NCBI GenBank assembly: GCA_900708905.1
Contig: CAADRB010000049.1
Location: forward strand, 683,546-747,545
Direction of reading: 5' to 3'
From: Hymenolepis diminuta
Lineage: Eukaryota > Platyhelminthes > Cestoda > Cyclophyllidea > Hymenolepididae
DNA length: 64,000 bases
The notes below the pieces were generated by a model. The model was not told the DNA's origin. It saw only the letters and a program-made list of their open reading frames with translations, and did not search any database. A program made the translations under genes and the position numbers. Positions 1-15,400 of this stretch are shown in pieces (positions within the stretch are counted from its first letter, which is position 1; each line of letters begins with the position of its first letter).

Positions 1-812
1 AACCCAAAGGCCCCGAATATTTCAAATTGAGAAGAATTTGTGAATAATCACAGTCCTCATTTTCAAAAACACATTTCCGATTTCGTTTTCTTCTGCCTAA
101 TTAAATATTGAAGGCTACGCATTTCACTTGTCTATTTTATCACTGATATGCAATGCAACTGACGATTTTCAGGCTTATGATTTTAATACGAATAGATAAG
201 TGAAATGAATTTTAGGCCAACTGTAATTAATACAAGTTTCCATTTATATAATCCAAAATAAGCTCTTTTAGAATTTAAAAATAGCAGAAATTTTTACATC
301 TCAAAATATTTGGAAGAAGAAAGTTCGCATTACTGAACGGTGATCACTTAAGGATCGTCAAATGTGAAGGAATTAGACCCAGAAGGTATATGAGGAAGAC
401 AAAGTACTTAGTAAAGGGGGTGCTTTATTATTATTCGAGGACAAGAGTCAATGCTAAGGGTGCTGATTATCAGAAATTATGAGCCGAGAGTAGGACATTT
501 ATTAATATAATTTGATACGACAGCTGAAATGGCTTAAAGATAAGTGTTAACGTATGTGCACGTGTGGTGACCGAGGTTAAAGGGGATCTGTCTATAACTA
601 GGGAACAGTTTGATACTTTCCTAAGAGTTTGACCCGCATAATGATGCGATTATGGCAATATGGATCTAGGTAATATCATAATCGATTAATAGGCTGACTT
701 CAGGAATTTCCGAGACTGTTCTAGATCATTAACTATCTGCCCTTAAAAGCAAACTTAGAGTTATTGGAGAATAGTGGTTAAAATACAAGAGAGATTGGAA
801 CAAAAAAGAGAA

Positions 813-840
813 CTAAGAGAGAGAGAGAGAGGAGAGAGAA
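813..840 (+). repeat. (GA)n microsatellite, interrupted
   Basis: An alternating GA run broken by one extra G. Confidence 0.9.
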
Positions 841-3800
841 TTGCACTTACAGATAAATGACGAGCGTGTGTGTATGTAGTTTCATAGAGAAGGAGTAGCA
901 TAAACAAATGGCATGATAACAGACATCGCTGATGGGGGCTCACTTATGGTCCATTTAGATGGCATTCTCGCTAGTTAAAAAACGACTTGAGGACAGAAGA
1001 TGGTTCCCTGCTTGTACCTTAGATGTCCACGTTTCTTTTACTGTCATGAAAATTATTTTACAAATCATGTTTTTGTCACTACTGTGAGCATGGAAACAGA
1101 CCTGAGGTTTCAGCCGGGTCAAACACCTCAAGTGCCACTACGAGGTCGTGGTAATTAGATCCCAGAGAATAGTGATGGCCTAGATAAAGGTTTTGGGAGA
1201 TCCGTCCTTTAGAGTTACTAACCTTCAGTCATGGACAACTCAGAAAATTTTAAATCGACAATAGACGTTTATTCATTTCTAAAATACATGCGCTTAAATC
1301 CTCAACGACCTAGTGACTCGCAGTATTCAGTTTAGATTCACATGTTATTACTTATGCGTGTCTCAGAGTTCCGTTTTAGTAACCTCTATTTCTCTAACCA
1401 AGAAGAGCTTTTTCTCGATATTCGCGGATTTTCAATCTTCCAATCCCATATTTACTATTATTTATTTTAAATTTTTACAAAATTTAATGCTATTCCGAGT
1501 ACAATTATGTGTATTACAAATAGTTTACCTCTTAATGTTAAAGGCTGAGCGGCTTCAACTTGTCTATATCCTGTGAAAGTATCCATTTTAGCGTTATTAC
1601 CCCCAGACTTGTCTTAGCCCTCGTATTCAGGACATTATTGGAAAGTGAATATATTGCATTACGACTTCTTAATAAGATTTCCTCCTCTATAATTTAAAAC
1701 AATTCTTTGCGTCATGTTAGATATGCCAGTGGATATTTTTCAAAATATAATAACATGCTACTGATAAATACTTCCAATCGTAGCTAACAATATATGTATA
1801 TATATAGTAACGATTTATCGCATTTTATGCCAACTGGGTATAATTAAGGCATCAAGCCAGAACTGTGACACTGGTGAAGTGTCTGCTTTCTGCCCGGGTT
1901 TCATATTTTCAACTCAGCAGCAATTATTGGTTTGGCAGTACCTGTCCACAAAGGAGGGCCTAATCTATAATTATTTCCCATCACTGAGTCAAGGGATAAA
2001 CTCTAACGTCACTACTTCTACACTCCTATTTATCTTTCCCTCTCTTTCTTTTCTCTTCCCAAAACCACAGAGGGAGGAAAAAATTGGGCGTTATGGTAGA
2101 TGACCAGTAAAGGCAGGAAACAAATTTCGGCAGTTGTGTATTACTGGCATCAAAACTTATGACATTCCTCTCACCGCCTCATATAGTAAAAGTTTAATAA
2201 AATCATCAACAGAAACTTTTACTGTCTAAGAATTTTAACATTACAAGGGAGCTATTGCACATTATGAATTTCTCTTGTTAAAGTCTTACTTATGGTGTAT
2301 CTGAGCATATTATTTCTATTTTCGGATAGCTTCATAGCTACCATCACTGCAGCCTATTCTTTGCTCAGATATATGTCAGTACATTAAAAATATTAATTAA
2401 TTACTTGAAAGTAAGGAGATCCAGATTAAAAATTCCCCTTTAATCCATTTAATGAAGTATTTATAAACTGATACTTATATCCAGGGAGTAGGTTAGACAG
2501 GGAGGTATCTAACTTTCAATATTACATTTGTAAGAATGTTTATAAGAATATAAAGATTTTCAGACTGAAAGTTTGGATTTTGAAAACTCCAGAGTTGGGA
2601 ATAGTTACATTTTTCCTTGAAATATTCATTTTTGAAAGCGAGTGAATAAAAATTCTCACTGTGTTATTTTAGGAGCTATGATGGGTTATGTTCAAGTATT
2701 CTTCAAATGTCAGTTTTCTCTCGTTTGATGCTGGAATAAGAACCGCATAAGTTCAAACGATATGGTAGTGATATCAACCCCATTTCAAGGCTTAAGAGAT
2801 GTTGACTTGTATAAAAATAGCTTTTATTCTATAACTACATCAGTTAACTAATATTCTTTTTTTGCACAAATCAGAAATCATATTCAACTGGGTTATCCTA
2901 GTTAGGGCTTCCAAACTCATAAACATAAACTATGATACATTACTCCCTGAAGTTGGAAGATCCTTTTGGTGATCGAGATATCTGATCATTCTTAGTTAAG
3001 CCAGCAGAATACGTTGATCATTTGAATAGTTTTGGTTTTTCGTGATTTCCCCTCCAGTTCATCAGGAAAAAGTAATAGGGCCTGGTTTTTTCCAGTTCAT
3101 ATGCATAATGTTAAAGGTCGGTTTATTTTGTATGATATTTTATGATTATATTATTGCAATTTCATAAATATTTCGGAGTAGAGAATAGTTAAAAGGAGAT
3201 TTTCGTTCTTCGTTGTTCAGCTCAAATTGACAAATACGTATTGGTATATATACATATATCAATCTGCTAACTGAAGGTTTGATCAAATCTGTCTTAAATA
3301 AGATTTAACTCTCCCCAAAAGTATCTCTACCTGTTAGTCATACTGTGTCAGAAATGCGAATAACAGTTAAATAAGTAACGATTTCACAATCTTTGGTAGG
3401 ATTCAAAGCATTCCGAAACCGTTGAACTTCGTTGCATTTACTGCACAGTTATAAATACGCAAAATTCGATTTAAACACTCTAATCTGAAATTAAGTGATT
3501 TGTGAATGCTACAATAGCGTTTCATTTTTGTTTTAACATTATAAATCCTATTTAAGTAGAATGAGATCCGACAAAGAGATTGCGCAAACAATGCACATCC
3601 ATGTAATCTAAGAAAGCGGCTTCTACCAATAATCCCGCACGTATTTCTTCTATTAATTAACGTCCAAAAGTCTTGTCATTATTAATCACATTATGTAATT
3701 AAGCGACCATATTTGGCCTGCTAGTGAGAAAAGATGTAGCTGACCAGACTTTTGATATATGTCGAAGTTTTAAATCATATCAATATTATATATGCAAGTG

Positions 3801-5826
3801 TGCCTCGGATAAAATATAGATGCTGTAGATGTCTTCCAAATTCGTCATTTATCAGTTGAAATATGTTCGATCTCAGGCAGGTATTGCATCCTCTCCAACT
3901 TAGAGATTCGAAAGTAGCAAAGCAATGCTTAATTTGCATGTTAAAGATGTAAAATAAAAAATTAAAATAATCGACCAGAGGTGATATAGATTTTAAAACA
4001 TGAATTGGCTGATATTAGGAGAGAGGAAAACCACTCCCATCAATCTTCTGGCCAATCAACAATGAACAACGCGGATATGAAGCCAGATAGCATATCGTGG
4101 GGTTCTAATCGTTGAAAGTAATGTTACAATACAACGAATTATTTTACTTGAGAAAAAGGGCCGACCGTCAGAAGAAATAGAAATTTTAATGCCTTCCACT
4201 TTCTCTCACGGCATAATCTTCTATTCACAACTTGCTACAATTCTCTCACTGTTTCTAGTGTTTTGATGCTTATGAGGAGTTTACATTCTACGTATACCTT
4301 AAAAGTATTTTTAGACTTCATGTTGACTCACCTACCTCATCTAGAGTGACTGTCATTCTTTCATGATTAATTTCTTCAAAATAATTTTGTTTGGCAATGA
4401 GAAGCAAAAACAACCTAAAAAACAGGATTTCTTCAATGGTTCTCGAGAAAAATTCAAATAGGTCAGAATTATAGATGTTCAAACGTTCAGTAAATTCTGA
4501 ATTAACGCTGAAAGAGACCTCACTATGTACTCAATTTATTTCCATTCAAGTGACTTCCCTGGAACAACATTTTAATTACCTTCCTTTTTAATTATATTTT
4601 CCCCCTAAATCTTATTACTTTCTTATACTTCTCCTACGAGTGTAAGTTTTGACAATCACTGTCGCCAAGAAAGCTATGGTGATTTATGCTTTAAGAAGTT
4701 GTTTAATTAGCCATCACTTGCGCTAAATGCAAAAAGGGCATATTTCACAGACAAAAGCTACCCCTCTAATTAGTAAATTTCGAGGAAATAACAATAAAGA
4801 AGAGATAAATATATAACTTTTAAGTTTATGTGCCCTAAGGTTAAGTCTAACTCAGGTTCAAATCAAATTGAACCTCTTTAAAGGATTTGCTAATAGAGCG
4901 GTAAGAATGCCTAAATGGATTTGGGATTATGAAAATGGTTAGCAAATTAGTAAGTAGAGAAATCCCATTATGAAGAGTGGGAGGTTGACAATCGAAAAAG
5001 GACATATATTTAAGGTCGTGTGAAAGTACACTCTCTGCACTCTCGAGAGGCAAGCAAATTCAAATCGGCTACATATTACCCTTCGATCAAAAGTTCATTT
5101 CCTAAACTTAAATGTCTTAAGGTTCAGTACTGAGTGATCCTAATTCATTTAACTCAACTCTTAGCAACCTTTTGAATAAAATTCTGGTGTCATCTTCCAA
5201 TTTTTAGTACATGGTTAATTCCACCCATACGCATTCGCCCAATATTAGACGAATGTGAAGAAAATGCAGACGAATATAAACCTTCGCCTTTAAGAATCCA
5301 TATCTGCACCTGTCATCCATTCGGATTCTAACTAAAGCACTTAAATGCTTTTTGCTACCAGATATTTCCTAAATTACATCTTATTCATCGGTCACCATTC
5401 ACCTTTACCACCGTCATTTTGGACACTAAGATTGCCATATAATTTGAATCTACTCCAAACTACTTTTTCTGCAATGAAATTTTAGTTATTTTCTTCTCGT
5501 TTTTGCATTCATAAACAAACTACTACAAAGCCTGTTCGACTGTATTTTTATCTTGAAAACTGCAATTATTGGTCAAGTGAGACCACAACAGGTCGCAACT
5601 AAAAATAACTTTATTTATCTCTGACTTCTATTTATTAATTTGCGTAATATAGCATATATTCTGCCTAATTTGTGTTTGTGGTAATATTTGGGCTAATTTC
5701 CAATTCTTTACTTTCCAAATATTAATCATTAGAGGCATATGTTGAGAGGTTCTTAAAATATCGGAAAAGTTCACAAGTGCGCTGTCCGCTTTTTCAATCG
5801 GATACGATAAAAATATATATTCAGCA

Positions 5827-5845
5827 TTTTATTTTATTTTATTTC
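5827..5845 (+). repeat. (ATTTT)n short tandem repeat
   Basis: CATTTTATTTTATTTTATTT: three pentamer units. Confidence 0.8.
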
Positions 5846-6249
5846 CTTTTTGTAATTGCAAAATGGTACGCAGAACGCTTTGTTTTGAATAGAATATGAT
5901 CAGTAATGCTAAAGCCCTTTGATAGTTGCCGGTTTACTTTTGTGAAAAGTGCAGCGTTTTAAATACCTTTTTTATCCCTAACCAACTCGCTTTTATCGTA
6001 ATTCTCTTAGTCTTTAACGCCATCCGCAAATACCTTCTTATTTGTTATTGTGATTACTCACGGAAATAGTTGAACAGAGATTCCTAATGAATAAAAAGAG
6101 GAGCTGATCGAAAAATATGCTGAGAGAAAAGTTAACGTGTCAAATGGCCTTACTTCATATGATTTTTTGGAATCGGGTGGTGCAATATTTGTCTTTCAAA
6201 ACTTAAATTTCAGGATCCGTCACAGGGACTACTGGACATATTCTTGATC

Positions 6250-6320
6250 ACGATACCCATTGTATATTGACTGGATTTTATTCGTTATTGTCAGTCTCGC
6301 CACTTCAGCTCATTTATTCT
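6250..6320 (+). repeat. Dispersed repeat family A, possible 3' end fragment
   Basis: TATTGACTGGATTTTATTCG then TTATTGTCAGTCTCGCCACT resembles the terminal landmarks ACTGACTG.TTTAATC and GGTCGGTCTTGCCACC. It is degenerate. Confidence 0.2.
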
Positions 6321-9300
6321 TCCACACATTAAGAAGGGAGAATGATATTGTCAGCTATTTATCGGCTCAGAGTCTTAACGTAACGCAGATGAGATAGCTA
6401 AAGATTTAAATGTAGTCTTTCCTATTTGATTCATGTACTGATTTTTTACTGAAAACGAGGTATTCTTTCCATTCCTCATTACATTCCCAATTTAAATTAC
6501 AGCAGTGAGGATAAATTAAACCAGTTTAGTGCATAAAATTAAAACTTTAAATTAACAAAATGGTGGTGTGAAATCGAGTTCGTGAGGTTAGTTATTTTGT
6601 CAAATAAAGAGACTATATGTCAACAGTTTAATTTTCGAGCACTTGTTTAAATCTCCGCCAGCTACCTTTGCGAGTATTTATACCTTAAGCCAAACTTCTC
6701 AAGGATAGTTTGGTTTTAGTAATAATCAATCAACAATTAGAAATGGCATTCTGATAGATAACAATTTAACCACCGTGTTCATTCGTAAGACTTTAAACAC
6801 CAGGAGTTCATTAAGTTCGTCATACAATTCTTCTGTTGGAAAATAAATACATAATCTATTCTTATAATTTTAAAAGTCCAAGTTCACATTTAAGTGAGAC
6901 CAATTGGGAAATTTGCATTCCCTCTGTATGATATGGACATGTAGGGATAAATTCGACATCATTAGATGTTCATATTCAAGTTAATTTGAGGTAAAAATGA
7001 TCATATGGAAAAAGTAGCATTTACTTAATGCGTAACTTAGGAATGATATTAGAAATTTGCAAACTTTCAACGAAAATTGATGCTCTTTTTCAGCTCCCAT
7101 TTTAAATAAGGGCAAATGAACACCAATAATTTATTCAAATTATGCGCTCTGGAATAATGTTCCAATATATTCAGGTATCAACAAATGAATTTTGACGTTC
7201 AGCCACTTTCTCTATGCCCATGCTCAATATGTCAAAACTGTTATCAACTGAGAATATATTAAGGTTGCTGGACTTATTAACTTACGTAGCCAGTATAGTT
7301 GGCTCTATTATCTTTTTTATCAAGGACACTTTCAAATTTCAGTGTCAACACAAAATGATACTCGAAATATAATGGAAAACAGAATGTCCTATTTGCAACC
7401 AAAGTAATGATTAAGTTGCGTTTTCTTTTGAACAATTATTAAGTAATATGCCAATAATAATGGTATTTTTCCGAGTTATTCCTCTTAAAATGCCTCCCAT
7501 TTTAATCCGTTTAAGTTAGGATAAAACATTGTTGTCATTGGTTACTGAATTGGAGAACAATTATTGAAAAAGACAGTTGTTAAATTGGACCATTCTGAAT
7601 TTCTTCAACTGTTCACAAAATAAATTTATTTCCAAATTTTAGAAGGCCTGTTTAGTATGAAAATATTCTTTGAATGGTTGAAATGAGTGCGGCTTTAAAT
7701 AGCTCAATCTGATAATTTCGTGTAATAATGACAAGATGTCAAGAAAATTGTCATGTTTTGGTATATATTCCAAGTTTTTATCAATGTTTCTCCCAAAAAG
7801 TATTTTATCTCACTGTACCACTTCAGTAATCGGTAAATCAGTGATAAGCTTATTTCTATAATATTTATTAAATAAATTATTAATAAGTTAACCATCTCTT
7901 TAACTTATCAATCAGTGGCACTGGTAAACAGTTTTTATTTAATATATTTGACAACTTTAAAGTGTTTATTTTGGATGTAGCCAGTCATACCCTATCCACA
8001 CTGAGGACTTACGGTGTTTTAATTCACTGATATTAATCCATTTCCTATTTACTGAAAAATTGTGATACTCTACTTCATCAAAATTGCTATCTGCTTTGAT
8101 GAGATTTAAAGGGAATAAATTGACTGAAGGGAGGGCTAATGGTATTTTGAAAGTGATCTGCCCGTTTCACAAACGATTAGGGTATTGCAAAGGAAATGAA
8201 ATGACAAATGTTGCAATCAAGTGATTATATCCGGAAAAGAGAACGCTACGCTTCTAGGTTGACTGCTTCAAAAAAACGCTGTTCTTCTAATCTCATTATA
8301 AGAGGTAGGAATGTGAACAAAAAGAGAAATTAAATTATGTTTTTAAACCAAATTTCATGAGAACAATGCTTGAAATATGTAATGTGGGCATGAACGGAGT
8401 CTCCCTTTCTGACATTGAAGTATTCGTAATCGACATTTCCGTTACGCCTCTGTCTGGCAGGAAAAGCACACACCTGTCAAAGTAATGACTTGTTTAACAT
8501 TAACTCAATTCTCTTTATTTATTCCTATTGTTGTTTTCATTCTCTAAGGAGAATAACAATTGGTGTGGAAGCTTCAGTTTCTTATTTTATGGTTTAAATA
8601 AATACATAAGGGCAGATTTGCAGTGCAACACGATGGAAATGGAGACAAGTGATTAGACTTCACATGTCGTATAACTGTTTTTTTTATTTGATATAAAGCA
8701 TCCGTTTTTTACATGTTTAAACACGAAAGAACGTATAAAAGTGAAGAGACAATAAAGTAAAAGTTCAGAATAAAGCTCAGTGCATCAAAAGTGCATTACT
8801 GTTCCTGAATTTGGCATTCTCCAACTTGTTATATCCGCTTGCCTCAGTTTCCTTTTCCGGGTTTCCTGAAGGATTGCTAACATCCAGGACTTTAAATTTT
8901 TATTGGCATTTAGATTAAAATGAGTGCTCAGTCATGCCATCTCGACATCTATCAAAGAGTAAATCAGATAATTTTGAATTTTTAGAGTTCATTAAAGTTA
9001 ATCTTGATTGAACTGCTGCTATGTAACATAATTAAATGGGGTTCCTTATGAGAAAATTAATTATAACAAGCCTGATTGAGTTGATCAGCAGTCTTTTTCA
9101 AGAATTAAATGAAAAGCATGGGACCTAGGTAACATCCAGACAACTAATTATGGTATGCTGCTCCCTCCCTCTAACGTCTCTATTGTAACTTGCTAGAATA
9201 CACAAAGATTTAACCCAATTCCGTCAGAGTATTACGGACGTCCTTATGCACAGTTAGTATTTGAAATAACCAATAGATATTTACAAGCATGGAATATAAA

Positions 9301-9344
9301 TATACTTCAAAGAATTCCACTTAAGAAAGCGTTTTCTAACTCCC

Positions 9345-9484
9345 ACCAATGATAGAGGGGTGGCTTTATGAAGCCTCCCTCGGGAGAAACTCCACTTCTG
9401 GCACCCCTTTATTTAGCCAGACAACCAATGCATCGAATCCGTGACCTCAGAATCCGAAGGACGAGCATGTTAACCTCTGAGCCC
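9345..9484 (-). mobile_element. Decayed tRNA-derived SINE-like element, copy 1
   Basis: Read on the minus strand, 9483-9469 gives GGCTCAGAGGTTAAC (RNA polymerase III A-box-like) and 9439-9430 gives GATTCGATGC (B-box-like), about 45 bases apart as in tRNA genes. Between them lies CTCGTCCTTCGGATTC, the position of a tRNA anticodon arm. The acceptor stem is not conserved. A non-tRNA body follows to about 9345 (GGAGTTTCTCCCGAGGG), similar to the body of copy 2 at 18.3 kb, which argues for a SINE over an isolated tRNA pseudogene. Confidence 0.55.
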
Positions 9485-12400
9485 TTTGATTGATTCAGTT
9501 TCAGAAACCGAAAAACTAGGTTAAGATTTGCGTCAAAATACGACTTGAGGTTTTAAATGGCTGCGTCATCACGGAGACAAATGTCATTAAATTAGGGCAA
9601 TTTGGCGCAGAAACCATAAAAGTGACGCAAAATTCTCCCCAAAATACGGTTCATGTCCCACTGACCTCAGACATGGACACGTCTATATGATATGCCCAAT
9701 TTTTCTAGGTTCAAAATTTCCGAATTTACTACAATTTCCACTGCCTCAACTGGAGATTGCAATAGCTAACTTTATGAAAAACATCAACTTTAATCAAATG
9801 TTTTCCAAGTAGAGGATTAAAAAGGGGAAGAGAGTATCATCCTAATCCATTTTGACAAGGCGATTTATTCCGCTTGAGGCAATTCTAGCTAGATTTTATG
9901 GAAGAATGACTTTTCCTATTAAAATTTACCGTCTCTCTGGCGGATATTCCATTTCCTGAAAATATTTGTTTTGTTAAATTATTATTTTAAGAAAACAAAA
10001 AAATTTTAAAGAAGCTTTCATTTGTCCCCCTCGGATTTGAACAAATTATTTTGATCTCATTAAATTAAAACTGATATTTACTTTAAATTCAAAGAAAAAA
10101 CAGAATTTTTATTAATGCATTAAATTAATCCTTAAATGAAATTCATTATTAGACATATAACCACTCGGATTTAATCAAATAAATTTTCTCATACAGATCT
10201 ACCATTTGATGGATGATCGTAGGTTGGGAAGTCGAAAATATTAACTTTGTATGGAGCATTTTTGCCACCAAGATAGATCAAATGTGATTTATTTCTGCTG
10301 CATGCAAATCCACTCTCTACCGCCTGTTTAAACAAACTTATAAAGTTTTAAATTATGCGGATTTTTAAACTGGAGCAATTTTTCATGTGATGTATAATTC
10401 TGTTATATGTAATAGGAAACGAAAGAAACAACCGGCGGTTGGAGTAAATTAATATTAATTTAATTTAACTAAACCGACATTTTGACTAGGAAGGATGCAT
10501 TTATTTAAATCCTTCTTAATCTGACAGATGAACAAAGGAATAAATTTTTAATAAAACGAACTCCACTGACTTTAAATGACACATTTTGTACTCCTCAAAT
10601 CTTATAAAAATGAGTGAATATGGAGTCATCTATCAGAAAATCATCGTCAAGCATTAGATAGGTAAGATCAGCTCTATTCCACCTTTCAACGTAATTTATG
10701 TAACCTATTGGAAATTTCGTACAAAAGGCTCAAAAGACCCTAGAAAACACGCCTTTTCAGATCATTGCGGGTTATATTGTACAATTTATGACCACGTGGA
10801 ACAATTACAAAAGTCAAAACAAGAGCTTTCAGTCCAGAATTCAGGTGTCTGGACATCGCGCTTTCAGGATACAATAAACTTATTCTGAAGGTTACCGTCA
10901 ACGTTGCTTTCCGTAAAGCCTGAGATGTCTAAACCCACCGAACAACCAGTCGCAATGTACTTCAAAGGGAGAAGTCGGAAGGACAACTAAGAAGTCTAAG
11001 AAGTAAAAACACATGTTGGAATGTATTTTGGCAATTTGTTTAGTACATACATGAACAGATAGCTGATGTCGATTGAGATCAGTCAATGTGCCCACCATAA
11101 TAGGCGGAGCAAAATGCAGACATCGAAAAGGGCGTCTGTCGGTTTGAGAGGCCTTCGTCAATTTGGTAAGCGGGGTCAATAAAAATGAGAATGCTAATTT
11201 TGGGCAGAGCAGTAGTCAAGGGAAAACTTGAGCGCATTATTTTAAATCCACGATCACTTGCCTCCCAATTGTAAGTATTTATGCGATGAACCACTTTTCT
11301 TCATGCAAAAGTCTGTGAAATAAGTAGTATTTTTCTCTCACTTTCACAACAGGCAAACCTAGGTAGAAAAAGCATTTTGACTTAGAGATTTCCAATCAAT
11401 TTTGGAGGGACCACGTTCTATTTCTCAATGTGGATATCCGCGAGATGTAAAGTCAGTGAAGTTAAATCAGGACAGTCAAATAAAATGTCGGCAAACGGAA
11501 TTAGAAAATAAAAACTTCGTGCTTTCTGAATAAAAAGCGACTTTCTTAAATCCTCTAGTCTACACCTATCTATCAAGGTTTTTTCATGGCAAATCCTACA
11601 ATCACAAATCTTTCATCATTTTGGTAAATGTCTAAATGGTCTACGAAGTAGATTCAGATAATTACCACAACATACTGCCTCCTGAGTCTCTGGCATTATC
11701 TGATTAAATTGAATATTTATAACATTTTTAATTTATGAAATTAGTACTTTTGTATCTGAATGCTTATTTTCCTCTGACCTTAATAGTATATGCACAGTTT
11801 TGCCATTGTGTCTTAAACCATAAATGAAAACAAATAAGGTTTTATTTACTCTTCTCTCCTAAATTCTTTTATGAAGTCACCAATGAGACAGTTTGGAAAC
11901 CATCGGAGAATTTTATAGAAGTCACATTCTAAATTTGTCGTAAATGTGTGTCCCAGCTCCTTAAGAAATGGTTAATCAAAATATGAAGTTAAAATATAGG
12001 AAGGACCGGGATGAGCAAAAGATCTGATAAGTAACTAAATCGCATACATTTGTAAGCATCAACATGTCCTGCTTTTCCTTTTTCCCGACTTAAACGCATG
12101 AAATGCGGTACCGGATTTTGGCTCTGTTAAATCAATGTAAGTACGTTATTAACTATACCATCCAATTGATGAGGTGAGATGAATGAGCTACAAAGTTGAT
12201 AATCACGATATTTCTTCAAGCAATGTTAGCAATAGAGGCAGTTTAAATAAAACTTTCCATATCCATTAAGGAAAGTGCTCACAAAATTTAAATTATGAGA
12301 AGCACGCATCCTACCATTAGCCAGTGCAGTTGGATATCCACGCCGCTGGAAGTGTATCGACCGACATCCGTTTTGCCATCTCAGAATTAGAAGGTATTAT

Positions 12401-15400
12401 TCGCAATTATGCTTTTTATGAGCTGCAGTTAGTTAGAAGTCCAGGAAAGCTATATATCTTCTCTTATAAAAATTGAAAAATGGCTTCAAAATTCTCCGCC
12501 CTCTTGTAAAATTAATTGGCGTAGTAAAAATGTAGCACTTCCATTCAGGAAACTAATATCCCTATTTTCCCCTACGATGGATATCAAATCTACACCTTAA
12601 AAATGCGAATTTTGACCACTGTGAATTTATTTTGCTTACCATGGTTTCAAAATTTCCTCCTTGTGTTCTATCTTGTCGGGACAAATATCCTCCCTCTCTC
12701 ATTAACTATTCAGTTAACAGTGACTTTTCCCTCCTTATCTCTGAATCATTGGGGTTTGAATTTCCAAAATAGGAAACACACCGAAGGGGGAGGAGTTGAC
12801 TATTACCAACTGAAATAAACGTCCATCTTCTTAAGTAAGAAGTGGGAATTAAATATTCTAAGAGTTGATCGAGAGAAAAATATTCTCCCCTAATCCATTT
12901 AAAAGTGACGTGAGTCAGAACCTGTCAAAGTAATCGTCAGCCTGCCTACCTGTCAGTATCTCCACCTACTAGCATTTTTTTCGCTAAAATATCATGCCAT
13001 TTTGGCCTGAATCTGTAACCAAATAGAGCACGAAGTATTATTTCGTCTCTCTTTGCATAATGATTATTCCTTTGGAAGAGGAAGAGACTTATTTGAGAGA
13101 TATTTCAAATGCCATAGTCATGTCCAACTTTCAGTTAATAAAACACCTGTCCGTACCCTATATTAAGGATCAATTCATACATTCATAGTCTATAAGGAAA
13201 AAATGTCTGCATTTCTCTAACATTTTTCTCTAACATTCCATTCACATTTGAATAATTTTGGATTTGCCTTCATTTTATTACAGTGAAAATTGTTGTTAGT
13301 TTCTGTTCACATCGTCTCAGAAATTAATTGATCTTCCATCTAAATAACTATTAAAATACACTTATTATCAAAGTGATCTGGATCTACTAGTATCTTGAAT
13401 GTCAACTTTTAGCCCTCTTAATTTTTACCAACTTCTATATCGGTGGATTAGCAAATTGATAGCCGTTTAGTATTTACTTTGCTTTTGATCTCACGGAGAA
13501 ACTCTCCTCCTGCTCATTGATCTAATTTAGTATCAGAAATATTTGGAATCATTTCACATGAATATTTCTTTTTTTCCATTCTAGAGAAAGTGTCATTCCT
13601 TCTGTTGGTATATTTTTTGTCTAATCACCACTCATATAACATTTATTTACAAAAACAAACATTTAAATCTCTTTACCAAAAGGCACAGCTCGCCATATTA
13701 AAGTGCCTCAATAATTTCCCTCCTGCTGGAACCTATGTGGTATATTACTAAATTATTCATAGTAAATAATGCGTATACTGATAGAAAGGTAAGCTAAATA
13801 CGTTTGTTTATTCATCCTTAATCAGAAGACACGATTTTCCCATAGGGAGTATTAAATCTAAAAATAATTCTCATCATGCCCATTTCATAAGAATATTTTA
13901 ATCGCTATTTTAATACAAATCTTTTATCTTTAAGCATTATTAACCTAAGAGGAGTAAAATATGACCATGTTAAACCATGAGAACCTATCAAAATATTAGG
14001 AACACTGAAATGCTGAAGGAGTAGAAGAAAGGGATGTCTGTTTTATTTGCCACTTTACACTAGATAGGATATTCTCAACAAAGGTATTCACTTTGTTCTT
14101 ATATTAGATATACCTGTCTTATACCACCAGATATAAAATTGTCTAGATGTGATATGATGATATGAACGGTTAGAATAATTATTCACTCCACTTACTTATT
14201 TCCGAAGCAACTTTCTCGACTTTACCACATTTTATCTCTAAATGAATTTCACAGTGACTGGTTTGCACCGTTTAAGCCACAAAAAAATTCTGGCTTTATT
14301 ACTACTTGCTGGAGAAAATAAATTTTGAAGCATTTGGGTTGACTGACATGTGTCTGGTTTCCATTGTACTTGCCCACGAATCCAAATGTTATCATGTAAA
14401 TCTAGGTCTAATCGACAAATTAGACAGGTAAGAGTAACTCTGTCTGTTTGGCAGTATTCAATGTGCCTTTCACCTTATTTCTTTTTCCATCTTGGTCTCC
14501 TAAGATGAGAAATCATTTGTAAGAAATCCCAGAAGATGTGGCATTTAATAAATATTTATAAGAGAACATTTTGTAGATAAGAGTATAAAAAACATAAAGA
14601 TGGGTCGAGAGGTATTAAAGAGTACAATGGTGGGAGGAATCGACCATCTTGCCAAAATGGCTACTTCCGTCCAAGCAGCACGTGAATGAAGTTGTCTATA
14701 TCTCATGTTCAAGATTCTCATGAGTCACCGTTCTCTCAAGTATCTTGAATATAAAACGACAAAGAGCTTCGGTCAAATCTTTATTTTTTAGGTAAGATCA
14801 CATCGTATTTTGATTTGCTTACACTTCGGAAACTCCAATATTTCAAATTTGCTTTGTTATGTGTATTTTAATACGATCCTTCAATGATTATTTTTGTCGA
14901 TCATAATGACTAAATTTTTGAAAACTACTTCACTGAAATAAATCACAGATATTGGTAGATGACAGAGTCAGTTTCTTGTCTGAGAAAATCCAGATTACGC
15001 CTCCCTCTGCTCCAGATTAAACCTGTGAAACTTGTCTCTTTGTCGGCTTGGGAATTATTATTAAAAATTATTAAAAATATGCGATTTCCCTTTATAAGTC
15101 TTCTTCAAACACTTTTTTGTTTAGATTATCTACAAATTAGATAAATTTAATTCTTGAACCGTTTGAAATTGAGAAAATATTTGCCTTCAAAATTTGTGGA
15201 ACATCAAAAGGACTTTATTAAAATAAAATTTTTAATCGTTGACATTAATATAGACTGTTTACGTTTAGGAAGACTTACCATGTCTGCCCATTGGATTATA
15301 AATTGTTTAACCACAGACTCCAAAATATGGGTTATTTTCTTTAATCATGTTATCCTACAGGGTAAATATTATGGATGCAATTCCTTCTAATAGGGAAACG

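Larger units (their letters stand above)
1..9344. other. Unassigned AT-rich DNA
   Basis: No gene is supported. Open frames are short (at most 87 codons), AT-rich in all codon positions and without recognisable motifs. Contents seen: simple repeats near 813 and 5827 and a possible repeat family A fragment near 6.3 kb. It could be intergenic or a long intron of the DDR gene. Confidence 0.7.

Noticed and set aside
10898..11294. Minus-strand frame with RPFRCLHFAPPIMVGTLTDL, then NRHQLSVH, like a C2H2 zinc finger.
   Set aside because: The second cysteine is missing, the loop is two residues too long, and the segment overlaps a dispersed repeat copy.
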